Shown: positions 25,910 to 34,130 of the stretch, piece after piece | Layout of the letters: each line of letters starts with the position of its first letter | How positions within the stretch are numbered: position 1 is the stretch's first letter | NCBI RefSeq assembly: GCF_000813985.1 | Contig: NZ_JWLJ01000001.1 | Location: 1 to 64,000, forward strand | Reading direction: 5' to 3' | DNA: 64,000 nucleotides | Source of the DNA: Ruegeria sp. ANG-R | GTDB lineage: Bacteria; Pseudomonadota; Alphaproteobacteria; Rhodobacterales; Rhodobacteraceae | The notes under the pieces: generated by a model | The model's input: only the letters and a program-made list of their open reading frames with translations | What the model was told of the DNA's origin: nothing | Databases searched by the model: none | Position numbers and translations under genes: made by a program

Positions 25910-27178
25910 TTACTGGAACACCGCGTCCGGGTTATCCAGGCTGTCCGAGCCTTCGAAATCGATCTGGTCGAGCTCCAGCGCAGTCACGATACGCTCGATG
26001 GTTTTGGTCTGATCGACCAGACCGTTAACGCCGCGCATGATCAGAGCTTCGCCGCCTTCATTGCCGCGTTCCAGCATCTGGTCATAGGCAAAGCCCGCTT
26101 CTGCGGTGGATTTGATGCGGCCGAGGGCCTGCATGGTATTGGCCAGTTTCGCCTGCATCTCGGTATCCAGCGCCGGATCGACCGCGACGACCAGGTCCGA
26201 TACCGACGCGCCCGTGACCGGGGTGCCATCAATGCGGGTGTAGTCGCCCAGGTAAACGTTCTGGATGCCCAGGCCGTCATAGTAATGGCTGTTGTGGGTG
26301 TTGTCGGCAAAGCAATCATGCTCTTCCTCGGGATCGTTCAGCATCAGGCCCAGACGCATACGTTCACCCGCCTGCTCGCCATAGGATAGTGAGCCCATGC
26401 CGGTCAGGATCGCGCTGACACCGGCATTCTCGTCTGCGGTCAGCGCGGCACGCGCTTCACCGCCTTCGGCCCACTGGGCGGTCATCCACTCCAGATCGCT
26501 GACCAGCAGGTCGGTTGCGGCGCTCAGATATTGCGCGCGGCGGTCGCAGTTGCCACCGGTACAACCGTCACCTTGCACATAGTCGGTGTAAGGACGATTT
26601 CCTGCGCCCGAGCCGTGGCCGTTCAGATCCTGACCCCACAGCAGGAATTCGATGGCGTGGTAGCCGGTCGCGACGTTGGCCTCGATCCCGTCTGCCTCGT
26701 GCAGGGTGTCGGACAGCAGAGCAGGGGTGATTTCGCTGGCGTCGATGGTTTCACCCGACAGATCGAAGCTGGGGTTGGCGATGACGTTCAGCACGGCGAA
26801 CTCGTTCTCGTCGCTGGGACCGCCGTACGAGGCGTCCACATAGTCGATCAGGCCCTCGTCCAGAGGCCACGCGTTCACTTTGCCTTCCCAGTCGTCGACG
26901 ATGGCGTTGCCAAAGCGATAAACCTCGGTCTGCTGATAGGGTACACGAGCGGCGACCCACGCGGCGCGGGCAGCGTTCAGGGTTGCATCCGACGGGTCGG
27001 CGATCAGCGCGTTAACCGCAGCTTGAAGCGTTTTTGCAGCGATCAGGCTGTCGTCATACTTGGCTTCTGCGATGTTGGCATATGTGTTCAGAACATCGGC
27101 TTTGGACGGGGCGTCGGCGACGGCTGCACTTGCGATGCACAAGGTCAGGGCGCTGGCCGCGGCGAATAGTCTGGTCAT
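25910..27178 (-). CDS. irpA: Imelysin-family iron-regulated protein (IrpA-like)
   Basis: 422 aa. Signal peptide MTRLFAAASALTLCIASAAVADA. Two imelysin-type halves: AARAAWVAARVPYQQTEVYRFGN (with the Q-E pair), ATGYHAIEFLLWGQDLNG (GxHxxE motif near 185) and a C-terminal repeat. Matches the larger IrpA/insulin-cleaving-metalloproteinase-like M75 branch. A periplasmic iron-binding protein is expected. First gene of the iron locus, with a leader of about 220 bases holding a palindrome (27286-27298), and separated from bfd by two hairpins. Confidence 0.88.
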   Translation of the reverse strand: MTRLFAAASALTLCIASAAVADAPSKADVLNTYANIAEAKYDDSLIAAKTLQAAVNALIADPSDATLNAARAAWVAARVPYQQTEVYRFGNAIVDDWEGKVNAWPLDEGLIDYVDASYGGPSDENEFAVLNVIANPSFDLSGETIDASEITPALLSDTLHEADGIEANVATGYHAIEFLLWGQDLNGHGSGAGNRPYTDYVQGDGCTGGNCDRRAQYLSAATDLLVSDLEWMTAQWAEGGEARAALTADENAGVSAILTGMGSLSYGEQAGERMRLGLMLNDPEEEHDCFADNTHNSHYYDGLGIQNVYLGDYTRIDGTPVTGASVSDLVVAVDPALDTEMQAKLANTMQALGRIKSTAEAGFAYDQMLERGNEGGEALIMRGVNGLVDQTKTIERIVTALELDQIDFEGSDSLDNPDAVFQ

Positions 27179-27285
27179 TTGGAACTCTTTCCTGCTTAAC
27201 GGGATTCGATCCCCGCAGTGCCGCGGGGTAGACGCAGAATTTTCTGAGAGAATTAGTCAGTAAAGTCAACCTGAGTTTTTTTGTC

Positions 27286-27298
27286 GGACAATTTGTCC
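27286..27298. promoter_or_regulatory. Palindrome upstream of the iron locus
   Basis: GGACAA-T-TTGTCC, a perfect 6-1-6 palindrome about 108 bases upstream of the irpA-like start, close to a TTGACT that could be the minus-strand -35. Position fits an operator for an iron-responsive regulator of the locus. I cannot assign it to Fur, Irr, RirA or IscR by sequence. Confidence 0.35.
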
Positions 27299-27368
27299 CG
27301 CTTCTGCCTAACCATATCTGGGGAGGTCAGAACGCCTGCCAATCATTGCGCTGGGTCACAATTGTACT

Positions 27369-27385
27369 AAACTGTCGTACAGTTT
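27369..27385. promoter_or_regulatory. Palindromic operator candidate before the DUF2796 gene
   Basis: AAACTGT-CGT-ACAGTTT is a perfect 7-bp inverted repeat ending 21 bases before the ATG at 27407, so it would cover the core promoter or the transcript start. Looks like a TetR- or other HTH-repressor site. No regulator gene is adjacent, and no Zur-type sequence was recognised. Confidence 0.45.
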
Positions 27386-27406
27386 GTTTCGTGAATGGTG
27401 AGTAAT

Positions 27407-27946
27407 ATGAGATGCGCGGCCTTTCTTCTTACGCTCTTGCCCGTCGCGCCGATGGCTCAGCAACTGTCTACAACTGAGGCACATACTCATGGTGCCGGCC
27501 GTATGACAATTTCATTTGAAGAGACTGGATTTGCCCTGACCCTCGAGGTGCCTGGCGTCGATATTGTAGGGTTCGAGCATACGGCCGAGAACGAAGACGA
27601 ACGGGCGGATGTTGCGGTTGCGATTTCGGATCTTTCCAGGCCACTGGCGATTTTTGAAGTGCCATCCGAGGCGGGCTGTATGACCGCGACCGCCAATGTG
27701 GCACTTGTTGGTGACGTCTTCGTTCATGATCAGGCGCAATCCAGTGATGACGCAGCGCATCACACCGAATTTCAGGCCGATTATTTGTTGCAGTGTCAGG
27801 AAATTGCCTTGGTGACATCTATCCGGTTTGCTTATTTTGACCGGTTTTCCCGCGCAGAGCGTCTTGTTGTTGAGTTGATGTCGCCCGACGGGGTGCAGAA
27901 CCTGACAGTGGAACGTGAAAACCCAGTTTTGAATTTGCGCAATTAG
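27407..27946 (+). CDS. DUF2796 periplasmic protein (ZrgA-like)
   Basis: 179 aa from the ATG at 27407, chosen over 27395 because GGTGAG lies 4 bases before it. Signal peptide MRCAAFLLTLLPVAPMAQQ, then EAHTHGAGRMTISFEETGF and LEVPGVDIVGFEHTAEN, the DUF2796 signature. Histidine-containing stretches (HTH, DDAAHHTEF) could bind metal; family members (ZrgA) have been linked to zinc acquisition. It is alone, divergent from the iron locus. Confidence 0.78.
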   Translation: MRCAAFLLTLLPVAPMAQQLSTTEAHTHGAGRMTISFEETGFALTLEVPGVDIVGFEHTAENEDERADVAVAISDLSRPLAIFEVPSEAGCMTATANVALVGDVFVHDQAQSSDDAAHHTEFQADYLLQCQEIALVTSIRFAYFDRFSRAERLVVELMSPDGVQNLTVERENPVLNLRN

Positions 27947-28063
27947 GCTGGCATATCCCGTGACAGGCGGGGTCGCTTTGTTTCAAAGCTTGTTACCCGG
28001 CGAAGGCTGGTATGAGTTGAGGCCGTCCGGGCCACTGATCGGGGCGGGGGTCGCCGGCCACCT

Positions 28064-29374
28064 TTAATCCCGGGCCAAAGCGGCCTGCAACGCGTGGTAA
28101 GAAGCCTTTGGAGTCCTCTCCAGCGTTTCAAAATCCACGTCGACCAGCCCGAACCGTTTTTCATACCCCAATGCCCATTCGTAGTTGTCCAGCAAAGACC
28201 AGACAAAATAGCCTTTGATCGGTACGCCTTGGTCCAGAGCCCTGCGAACTTCGGCAAGATGCTGATCCAGATAGCCAATTCTGTCTGTGTCATGGTGGCG
28301 CTCCGGGCTCGCCATGCCGTTTTCGGTCACATAAATAGGTAGATCGCCGGTGTGATCGCGTGCGGTTCGGATCAGGAACCGGGATAGGGCTGCGGGGTCG
28401 ACCTCCCATCCCATCTGCGTTTTGGGCAAGGGGCCGGGGACTTCTTTCAGGCCCGGCCACGGAGCATCGGCGCGTGTGATCAGCTTGCGTGTGTAATAGT
28501 TGAGGCCGCACCAGTCCACGGGTGTGCCGATAGTATCGAAGTCGTCTTGCCAGTTGGTCGGCAGATGAGGTTCCAAGCCGTCCAGTACGTTCCCGGGATA
28601 GGATTTGTCAAAAACACCCCCCAAGAAGAACCGATTGTAAATCCCGTCATAAAGCTCTGCCGCAATTCGCGCTTCGTTACTGTCATCGGCTGGTTCGGCC
28701 CACTCGAGGTTGAACACAGCACCAAGATTGGACATGCCCAACCCGCGCATGGTTTCAATCGCGCGGCCATGTGCCAGCAGGACATGGTGCATGGCGCGGG
28801 CTGTTGCGCGGATGTCGCGCAAACCCGGGGCATGGTGACCCTCGAAATGGCTGAGCCAGCTTACGCACCACGGTTCGTTTATAGGGGCAACGCTGAACAT
28901 CCGATCGCCGATGCGCCCCATGACGATTTCAGTAAAATCCGCGAACCACTCCGCGATGTCCCGGTTCCGCCAGCCGCCCAGATCGGCAAGCGGTGAGGGT
29001 AGTTCCCAATGGTATAGCGTGGCGCAGGGTTTGATGCCGCGTTCGAGCAACGCGTCGGTCAGACGGTCATAGAAATCAAGGCCCTGCTGATTGATGGTGC
29101 CGCGACCTTCGGGCAGGACACGGGCCCAACTGGTGGAGAAACGATAGCAGTCGAAACCGGCGTCCCGGATCAGATCGAAATCCTGTTCGAAACGATTGTA
29201 ATGATCGCAGGCGATATCTCCGTTTTCGGCATTTGCAACGTTGCCCGGGGTGGCTGCGAAACTGTCCCAGTGGGTCGTGCCCGCAGCACCTTGCGCGTGT
29301 CCTTCGATCTGGTAGGCCGAAGTCGCTACACCAAACTGAAAATCCGGCGGAAAATCTGTTCGTTTATGTTTCAT
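28064..29374 (-). CDS. bglA: GH1 beta-glucosidase-like enzyme
   Basis: 436 aa from the ATG at 29374, 1 base after the LacI stop, with GGA upstream. GH1 motifs: FQFGVATSAYQIEGH, TLYHWELPSPL, VAPINEPW (acid/base Glu) and IYVTENGMASP (nucleophile Glu). No signal peptide, so it acts in the cytoplasm on imported or phosphorylated-free disaccharides. In agl loci a glucosidase next to the regulator adds beta-linked substrates to the alpha-glucoside set. Same operon as the regulator. Confidence 0.93.
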   Translation of the reverse strand: MKHKRTDFPPDFQFGVATSAYQIEGHAQGAAGTTHWDSFAATPGNVANAENGDIACDHYNRFEQDFDLIRDAGFDCYRFSTSWARVLPEGRGTINQQGLDFYDRLTDALLERGIKPCATLYHWELPSPLADLGGWRNRDIAEWFADFTEIVMGRIGDRMFSVAPINEPWCVSWLSHFEGHHAPGLRDIRATARAMHHVLLAHGRAIETMRGLGMSNLGAVFNLEWAEPADDSNEARIAAELYDGIYNRFFLGGVFDKSYPGNVLDGLEPHLPTNWQDDFDTIGTPVDWCGLNYYTRKLITRADAPWPGLKEVPGPLPKTQMGWEVDPAALSRFLIRTARDHTGDLPIYVTENGMASPERHHDTDRIGYLDQHLAEVRRALDQGVPIKGYFVWSLLDNYEWALGYEKRFGLVDVDFETLERTPKASYHALQAALARD

Positions 29375-29375
29375 T

Positions 29376-30407
29376 TCAAGTCCTTTGCGGAGCCGGCCCA
29401 GTGGAACTGCCAACCACAAGTTCGGCTTCCAGCAAACGTGTTTTTGGGGGAGCGTTGGGCGCGTTTATCCGTTCGATCAACATTTCGGCGGCCAACTCAC
29501 CCGCGTGCCTGACCGACGACCGTGTTGCCGTGAAAATTGGAACATCCATACCATTGCGCATGTAAGACAGTTCATCATCATGGGCGATAACCGAGATGTC
29601 GCGACCCATCTTAAGGCCGTTCTCTTCAAGCGCCCGCCGAACGCCAACGGCCGAAATGATCGACGAAGCCAGAATGGCCGTGGGTGGGTCGCTCAGTTTC
29701 AGCATGTCGCACGCTGTCTGATGGCCGTAAATCTCGGTCATTTCCGCGCTGCGCAACAGATTGGGGTCAGGAGCGATCCCGCTTTTTTCGAGCGCTGTCA
29801 TATACCCGTTTCGGCGGCGGCGGGCAAAATCCATTTCCTCGAGGCCGTTGATCAAAGCTATGCGCTTATGGCCGAGATCGATCAGAAACCGCGTCGCGCG
29901 TTCAAATGATCGCTGGTTGTTCACGTCGATCCAATCATAGGGCTCCTCGGCGTGGGTCGATCGGCCATGGACGATGAAAGGGACGCCCATACGCGACAGC
30001 ACTGAAATCCGCGGCTCATGCACTTTGGGGCCTTGCAGGACAACGCCGTCTACGACGCCCCTGTTGAACAAGCTGCGATACGATTCTTCGATTGATGTAT
30101 CGGGCGCATGGGTGAACATCATGTCATAGTTGTTTTCGGCATATGTTCGTGCTGCACCAGCGACGAAATCCCCGAAGATCGGATTTACCATCTCGTGTTG
30201 GGATGAGGTGGGAATCACATGCCCGATTACCATCGATCGGCCCGTGGCCAACCCCTTGGCGCGGCTATTGGGGCGGTATCCGTGTTTGTCGGCCGCCGCC
30301 TGAACGCGGATGCGCGTCCCCTCATTCACTTCGGGATAGCCGTTCAGAGCGCGGCTGACGGTTGTCTGTGAAAGACCGAGAATCTCAGAGAGCTGCTTTA
30401 GGTTCAT
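29376..30407 (-). CDS. aglR: LacI-family repressor of the agl locus
   Basis: 343 aa from the ATG at 30407; a TTG 9 bases upstream is in frame but the helix-turn-helix starts cleanly at MNLKQLSEILGLSQTTVSRALNGYPEV. The periplasmic-binding-like sugar domain follows (VIGHVIPTSSQHEMVNP, DGVVLQGPKVHEP, LGHKRIALING). Divergent from aglE. Palindromes at its own start region and at the aglE promoter (TTCAAAGCGCTTTGAA) are fitting operators. Expected to repress in the absence of an alpha-glucoside. Confidence 0.93.
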   Translation of the reverse strand: MNLKQLSEILGLSQTTVSRALNGYPEVNEGTRIRVQAAADKHGYRPNSRAKGLATGRSMVIGHVIPTSSQHEMVNPIFGDFVAGAARTYAENNYDMMFTHAPDTSIEESYRSLFNRGVVDGVVLQGPKVHEPRISVLSRMGVPFIVHGRSTHAEEPYDWIDVNNQRSFERATRFLIDLGHKRIALINGLEEMDFARRRRNGYMTALEKSGIAPDPNLLRSAEMTEIYGHQTACDMLKLSDPPTAILASSIISAVGVRRALEENGLKMGRDISVIAHDDELSYMRNGMDVPIFTATRSSVRHAGELAAEMLIERINAPNAPPKTRLLEAELVVGSSTGPAPQRT

Positions 30408-30411
30408 GGCT

Positions 30412-30427
30412 TTCAAAGCGCCTTAAA
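30412..30427. promoter_or_regulatory. Imperfect LacI-type site near aglR start
   Basis: TTCAAAGCGCCTTAAA resembles the perfect 16-bp site at 30565 (TTCAAAGCGCTTTGAA) at 13 of 16 positions. It lies 5 bases upstream of the aglR ATG, suggesting autoregulation. Confidence 0.5.
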
Positions 30428-30491
30428 ATCAGAGTCTGTATTGTTCTCTTTTGATTTTTTGGTTTCGTCAACCTGTTTCGAGTACCGGCGA

Positions 30492-30507
30492 GATATATCG
30501 TTATATC
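30492..30507. promoter_or_regulatory. AT-rich inverted repeat between aglR and aglE
   Basis: GATATA-TCGT-TATATC, a perfect 6-bp inverted repeat midway between the divergent genes, upstream of the aglE -35 box. It may be a binding site for an activator, or part of the aglR promoter region. No match to a known site was made. Confidence 0.3.
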
Positions 30508-30527
30508 AGCTATTTTTCCATGGGGCG

Positions 30528-30556
30528 TTGACAGAATTCGAATGTTAGCGGATAAA
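30528..30556 (+). promoter_or_regulatory. aglE promoter (-35/-10)
   Basis: TTGACA (30528-30533), a 17-base spacer and GATAAA (30551-30556) give a sigma-70-type promoter. The palindromic operator starts 9 bases after the -10, over the likely transcript start, as expected for roadblock repression. The leader to the aglE ATG is about 60 bases. Confidence 0.6.
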
Positions 30557-30564
30557 GCGCAATA

Positions 30565-30580
30565 TTCAAAGCGCTTTGAA
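30565..30580. promoter_or_regulatory. AglR operator, perfect 16-bp palindrome
   Basis: TTCAAAGCGCTTTGAA reads the same on both strands, with the central CG typical of LacI/GalR family sites. It overlaps the predicted aglE transcript start, and the adjacent repressor gene makes AglR the obvious ligand. Confidence 0.75.
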
Positions 30581-30621
30581 AACGAGTCTCAAATGCGCGT
30601 ATTATGTTGGGAGGAGAACTC

Positions 30622-31890
30622 ATGAAACACTCGCTTTATGCAGGTGCCGCTACGTTCGCCCTGATGGCGGGCGCGGCTCAGGCTGACAAGGTTACCGTGT
30701 TCGGGCCGTGGTTGGGGCCGGATCAGGAGAACGTCGAGGCAGTGTTGGATGGATTTGCAGCCGCAACCGGGCATGAATACGCATATGTCGGTTCAGACAG
30801 CTTTGAACAGCAGATCAGGATTGATGCCGAGGCGGGATCGGCGCCGAATGTTGCCGTATTCCCTCAGCCCGGTCTGGCGGCCGATATGGCCAAGTCGGGT
30901 TTTCTGACCCCGCTGGGCGATGGGACTGCGGATTGGATTCGCGACAACTATGCGGCGGGTCAGTCGTGGGTGGATCTGGGCACCTATCCGGGTCCGGACG
31001 GTCAGGACCATTTGTACGGGCTGTTTTACAAGGTCGATGTGAAATCGCTCGTTTGGTACGTGCCTGAGAATTTCGAGGATGCCGGTTACGAGGTGCCGAA
31101 CACGATGGAGGAGCTCAAGGCACTGAGCGATCAGATCGTCGCTGACGGAGAAACGCCCTGGTGTATCGGTCTGGGCTCTGGCGGTGCGACCGGATGGCCT
31201 GCGACCGATTGGGTCGAGGACATGATGCTGCGCACCCAGTCTCCCGAAGATTATGACGCCTGGGTTGCGAACGAGATGAAGTTCAACGACCCGAAAGTCG
31301 TTGCCGCCATCGAGGAATTTGGCGCGTTTGCGCGCAATGACGATTACGTTGCCGGCGGAGCAGGTGCCGTCGCGACGACCGATTTCCGCGACAGCCCAAA
31401 GGGCATGTTCAGCTCACCTCCGCAATGCTACCTGCACCGTCAGGCGTCCTTCATCCCCGCGTTCTTTCCCGAGGGTACAGTTGTTGGCGAAGATGCCGAT
31501 TTCTTCTATTTCCCCGCATATGAAAGCAAAGACCTCGGCAGCCCGGTTCTGGGGGCCGGTACACTCTGGGCGATTACCAACGACAGCCCCGCCGCACATG
31601 ATCTGATTGCCTATCTGCAGACCCCCGAGGCGCACGAGACATGGATGGCCCTGACCGGTTTCCTGACCCCGCACAAGGGGGTGGACACGTCCGTGTTCTC
31701 GGACCCGACGCTTAAGAAGATGAACGACATTCTGCTGGGCGCGACCACGTTCAGGTTTGATGGGTCGGATCTGATGCCGGGTGGTGTAGGGGCCGGTACC
31801 TTCTGGACCGGTATGGTCGACTATGCTGGTGGCAAACCTGCACAGGAGGTCGCCGACGAAATCCAATCCTCCTGGGATGCGCTGGACTAA
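30622..31890 (+). CDS. aglE: Alpha-glucoside ABC transporter, substrate-binding protein
   Basis: 422 aa from the ATG at 30622, preceded by GGGAGGAG (a TTG-based longer frame includes that ribosome binding site and is rejected). Signal peptide MKHSLYAGAATFALMAGAAQA. Extracellular solute-binding protein family 1: KVTVFGPWLGPDQENVEAVLDG, then an AGSAPNVAVFPQPGLAADM stretch and LGSGGATGWPATDW match AglE-type alpha-glucoside binders. First gene of aglEFGAK, under the palindrome-controlled promoter. Confidence 0.92.
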   Translation: MKHSLYAGAATFALMAGAAQADKVTVFGPWLGPDQENVEAVLDGFAAATGHEYAYVGSDSFEQQIRIDAEAGSAPNVAVFPQPGLAADMAKSGFLTPLGDGTADWIRDNYAAGQSWVDLGTYPGPDGQDHLYGLFYKVDVKSLVWYVPENFEDAGYEVPNTMEELKALSDQIVADGETPWCIGLGSGGATGWPATDWVEDMMLRTQSPEDYDAWVANEMKFNDPKVVAAIEEFGAFARNDDYVAGGAGAVATTDFRDSPKGMFSSPPQCYLHRQASFIPAFFPEGTVVGEDADFFYFPAYESKDLGSPVLGAGTLWAITNDSPAAHDLIAYLQTPEAHETWMALTGFLTPHKGVDTSVFSDPTLKKMNDILLGATTFRFDGSDLMPGGVGAGTFWTGMVDYAGGKPAQEVADEIQSSWDALD

Positions 31891-31955
31891 GCGCATCTGA
31901 GGCCGGGTGGCCTGCGCAACAGGCCGCCCAATCCCCTTTCGCAACGGAGAGCGTG

Positions 31956-32963
31956 ATGCATCCTGCACTTCAGGGCCTGCTGACCATCGCCATAGGCGTG
32001 TCGGGCTGTGTGGGCTATTTCTATCTGTCGAACCAGTTTCTGGACAAGGTGCTGTTCCCGGCGCGCGGGCCAAATGCGGGTCGCAATATCAACCGCGCCA
32101 ACGTGATCCGGCCCTGGCTGTTTCTGTTTCCCGCGCTGCTGGCGCTGGGTCTCTATCTGGCCTATCCGGTGGTCGAGACGCTGCGCCTGTCGCTCACCGA
32201 TCGCATCCCCGGGGGCGGCTACGAATGGGTCGGGCTCGAGAACTATCGTCAGATGGCCGCAGAGCCGAAATTCTGGGAGGCCATGCGCAACAATATGCTG
32301 TGGCTGATCGTGGTTCCGGCGATGTCGACTGCATTCGGGCTGCTGGTGGCGCAGCTGACCGACCGTATCCGCTGGGGGAACGTGGCCAAGGCGTTGATCT
32401 TCATGCCGATGGCGATCTCTTTCGTCGGGGCCTCGGTGATCTGGAAACTGGTCTATGATACGCGTCCTGCGGAACAGGATCAGATCGGCATCCTGAACGC
32501 GCTTTACATCTTCTTTGGCGGGACCGAGCCGCAGACCTGGCTGACGATCCCGTTCTGGAACAGCTTTTTCCTGATGATTGTTCTGGTCTGGATTCAGACG
32601 GGCTTTGCCATGGTGATCCTGTCCGCCGCGCTGCGGGGTATCCCCGAGGAAACCATCGAGGCTGCCATCCTGGACGGCGCCAACCCGTTCCAGATTTTCT
32701 TCAAGATCAAGGTGCCGCAGATCAAGACCACCATCCTGGTGGTGTGGACGACGATCACCATCACCGTGCTCAAGGTCTTCGACATCGTATTTGCCATGAC
32801 CAACGGGCAATGGGAGACCCAGGTTCTGGCCAATTACATGTATGACAAACTGTTCCGCGCCAATGACTGGGGCGTGGGGTCGGCCTCGGCCATGGTAATC
32901 ATGCTGCTGGTCACTCCGATCCTGATCTGGAACGTGCGCAACGCGCGCCAAGAGATGAAGTAG
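31956..32963 (+). CDS. aglF: Alpha-glucoside ABC transporter permease 1
   Basis: 335 aa from the ATG at 31956 (GGAGAG upstream); a GTG one codon earlier is also possible. Eight hydrophobic segments and the permease EAA loop EAAILDGANPFQIFFKIKVP near 240, which contacts the ATPase. IRPWLFLFPALLALGLYLAYPVVET at the start of the second helix is typical for sugar MalF-like permeases. Works with AglG. Confidence 0.92.
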   Translation: MHPALQGLLTIAIGVSGCVGYFYLSNQFLDKVLFPARGPNAGRNINRANVIRPWLFLFPALLALGLYLAYPVVETLRLSLTDRIPGGGYEWVGLENYRQMAAEPKFWEAMRNNMLWLIVVPAMSTAFGLLVAQLTDRIRWGNVAKALIFMPMAISFVGASVIWKLVYDTRPAEQDQIGILNALYIFFGGTEPQTWLTIPFWNSFFLMIVLVWIQTGFAMVILSAALRGIPEETIEAAILDGANPFQIFFKIKVPQIKTTILVVWTTITITVLKVFDIVFAMTNGQWETQVLANYMYDKLFRANDWGVGSASAMVIMLLVTPILIWNVRNARQEMK

Positions 32964-32972
32964 GGGGCGGGC

Positions 32973-34121
32973 ATGAACGATATTGCAGGAACCAGACCGG
33001 CCCTCAGATGGGTGGTCCATGGCTCGGTTGTGCTGCTGGTGGTGTTGTGGGTGTTTCCGACGTTGGGTCTGCTGATCTCGTCCTTCCGGACGGCGGATCA
33101 GATCGCGACCAGCGGCTGGTGGCGTTCGCTGTTTCCGTCCGAGCAGAACCTGACCCTGCGCAGCGCCGCACCCGAGACACAGGTGTTGGAGAACGGTTTG
33201 TATGTGATCGAGGGCAATCTGTTTGATGCGGGCGTGACGGCCAAGATTTCACAATGGGGTGTAAGCTCTCGTGCGATTGATGCGTTCAAACCGGGCGAAA
33301 CGGCTGAACTGCGCAAGGGCGGCACGATCACGGTTGACGTTGATGGCAACTACCGAATGGAAAACACCGAAGAGTTCTCGGGCAGTCGCGGGTCGCGTGT
33401 CTTTGTGACGGCCGAGTTGCCGCCTGAATTCACGCTGGATAACTATCACAAGGTGCTGCTGGCGGAGGACAGTACCGACAGCATGGGCAAGGCCTTCTTC
33501 AACACGCTCACGGTAACGATCCCGGCAACGATCATCCCGATCCTTGTCGCCGCCTTTGCGGCCTATGCGCTGGCATGGATGGATTTCCCGGGCCGCGCCC
33601 TGCTGATTGCCGCGGTGGTCGGTCTGTTGGTTGTTCCATTGCAACTGGCACTGATCCCGCTGCTGAAGTTTCACCTGCATATCGGTATTCCCAAAGGATA
33701 TCTGGGCGTGTGGCTCGCACATACCGGCTTTGGAATGCCGCTTGCGATCTACCTGCTGCGCAACTATATGGCCGGACTGCCCCGCGATCTGATCGAAAAC
33801 GCCCGGGTCGATGGTGCGACTGAGTTTCAGATCTTCACCAAACTGATCCTGCCGCTCAGCTTCCCGGCGCTGGCTTCGTTCGCGATTTTCCAATTCCTTT
33901 GGACATGGAATGACCTGCTGGTCGCGAAGGTGTTCCTGATCGATGCCACCGGCCAGACCACGGTGATGACCAACCGTATTGTCGAACTGTTAGGCACGCG
34001 GGGCGGAAACTGGGAAATCCTTGCCACGGCGGCGTTCGTGTCGATAGCGGTGCCGTTGGCGGTCTTCTTTGCAATGCAGAAATATCTGGTCCGCGGTTTG
34101 TTGGCCGGTTCCGTAAAATAA
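32973..34121 (+). CDS. aglG: Alpha-glucoside ABC transporter permease 2
   Basis: 382 aa, 9 bases after aglF. MalG-like: first helix near 13-33, then a large periplasmic insert (about 45-150, EQNLTLRSAAPETQVLE...), typical of AglG and absent from MalG of E. coli, then five helices with the EAA loop ENARVDGATEFQIFTKLILP near 280. Forms the inner-membrane channel with AglF. Confidence 0.92.
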   Translation: MNDIAGTRPALRWVVHGSVVLLVVLWVFPTLGLLISSFRTADQIATSGWWRSLFPSEQNLTLRSAAPETQVLENGLYVIEGNLFDAGVTAKISQWGVSSRAIDAFKPGETAELRKGGTITVDVDGNYRMENTEEFSGSRGSRVFVTAELPPEFTLDNYHKVLLAEDSTDSMGKAFFNTLTVTIPATIIPILVAAFAAYALAWMDFPGRALLIAAVVGLLVVPLQLALIPLLKFHLHIGIPKGYLGVWLAHTGFGMPLAIYLLRNYMAGLPRDLIENARVDGATEFQIFTKLILPLSFPALASFAIFQFLWTWNDLLVAKVFLIDATGQTTVMTNRIVELLGTRGGNWEILATAAFVSIAVPLAVFFAMQKYLVRGLLAGSVK

Positions 34122-34130
34122 GGGCGTGTG

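Noticed and set aside
31887..33020. 377-codon minus-strand frame rich in His, Gln and Arg
   Set aside because: Antisense to aglF, low-complexity composition, no ribosome binding site.
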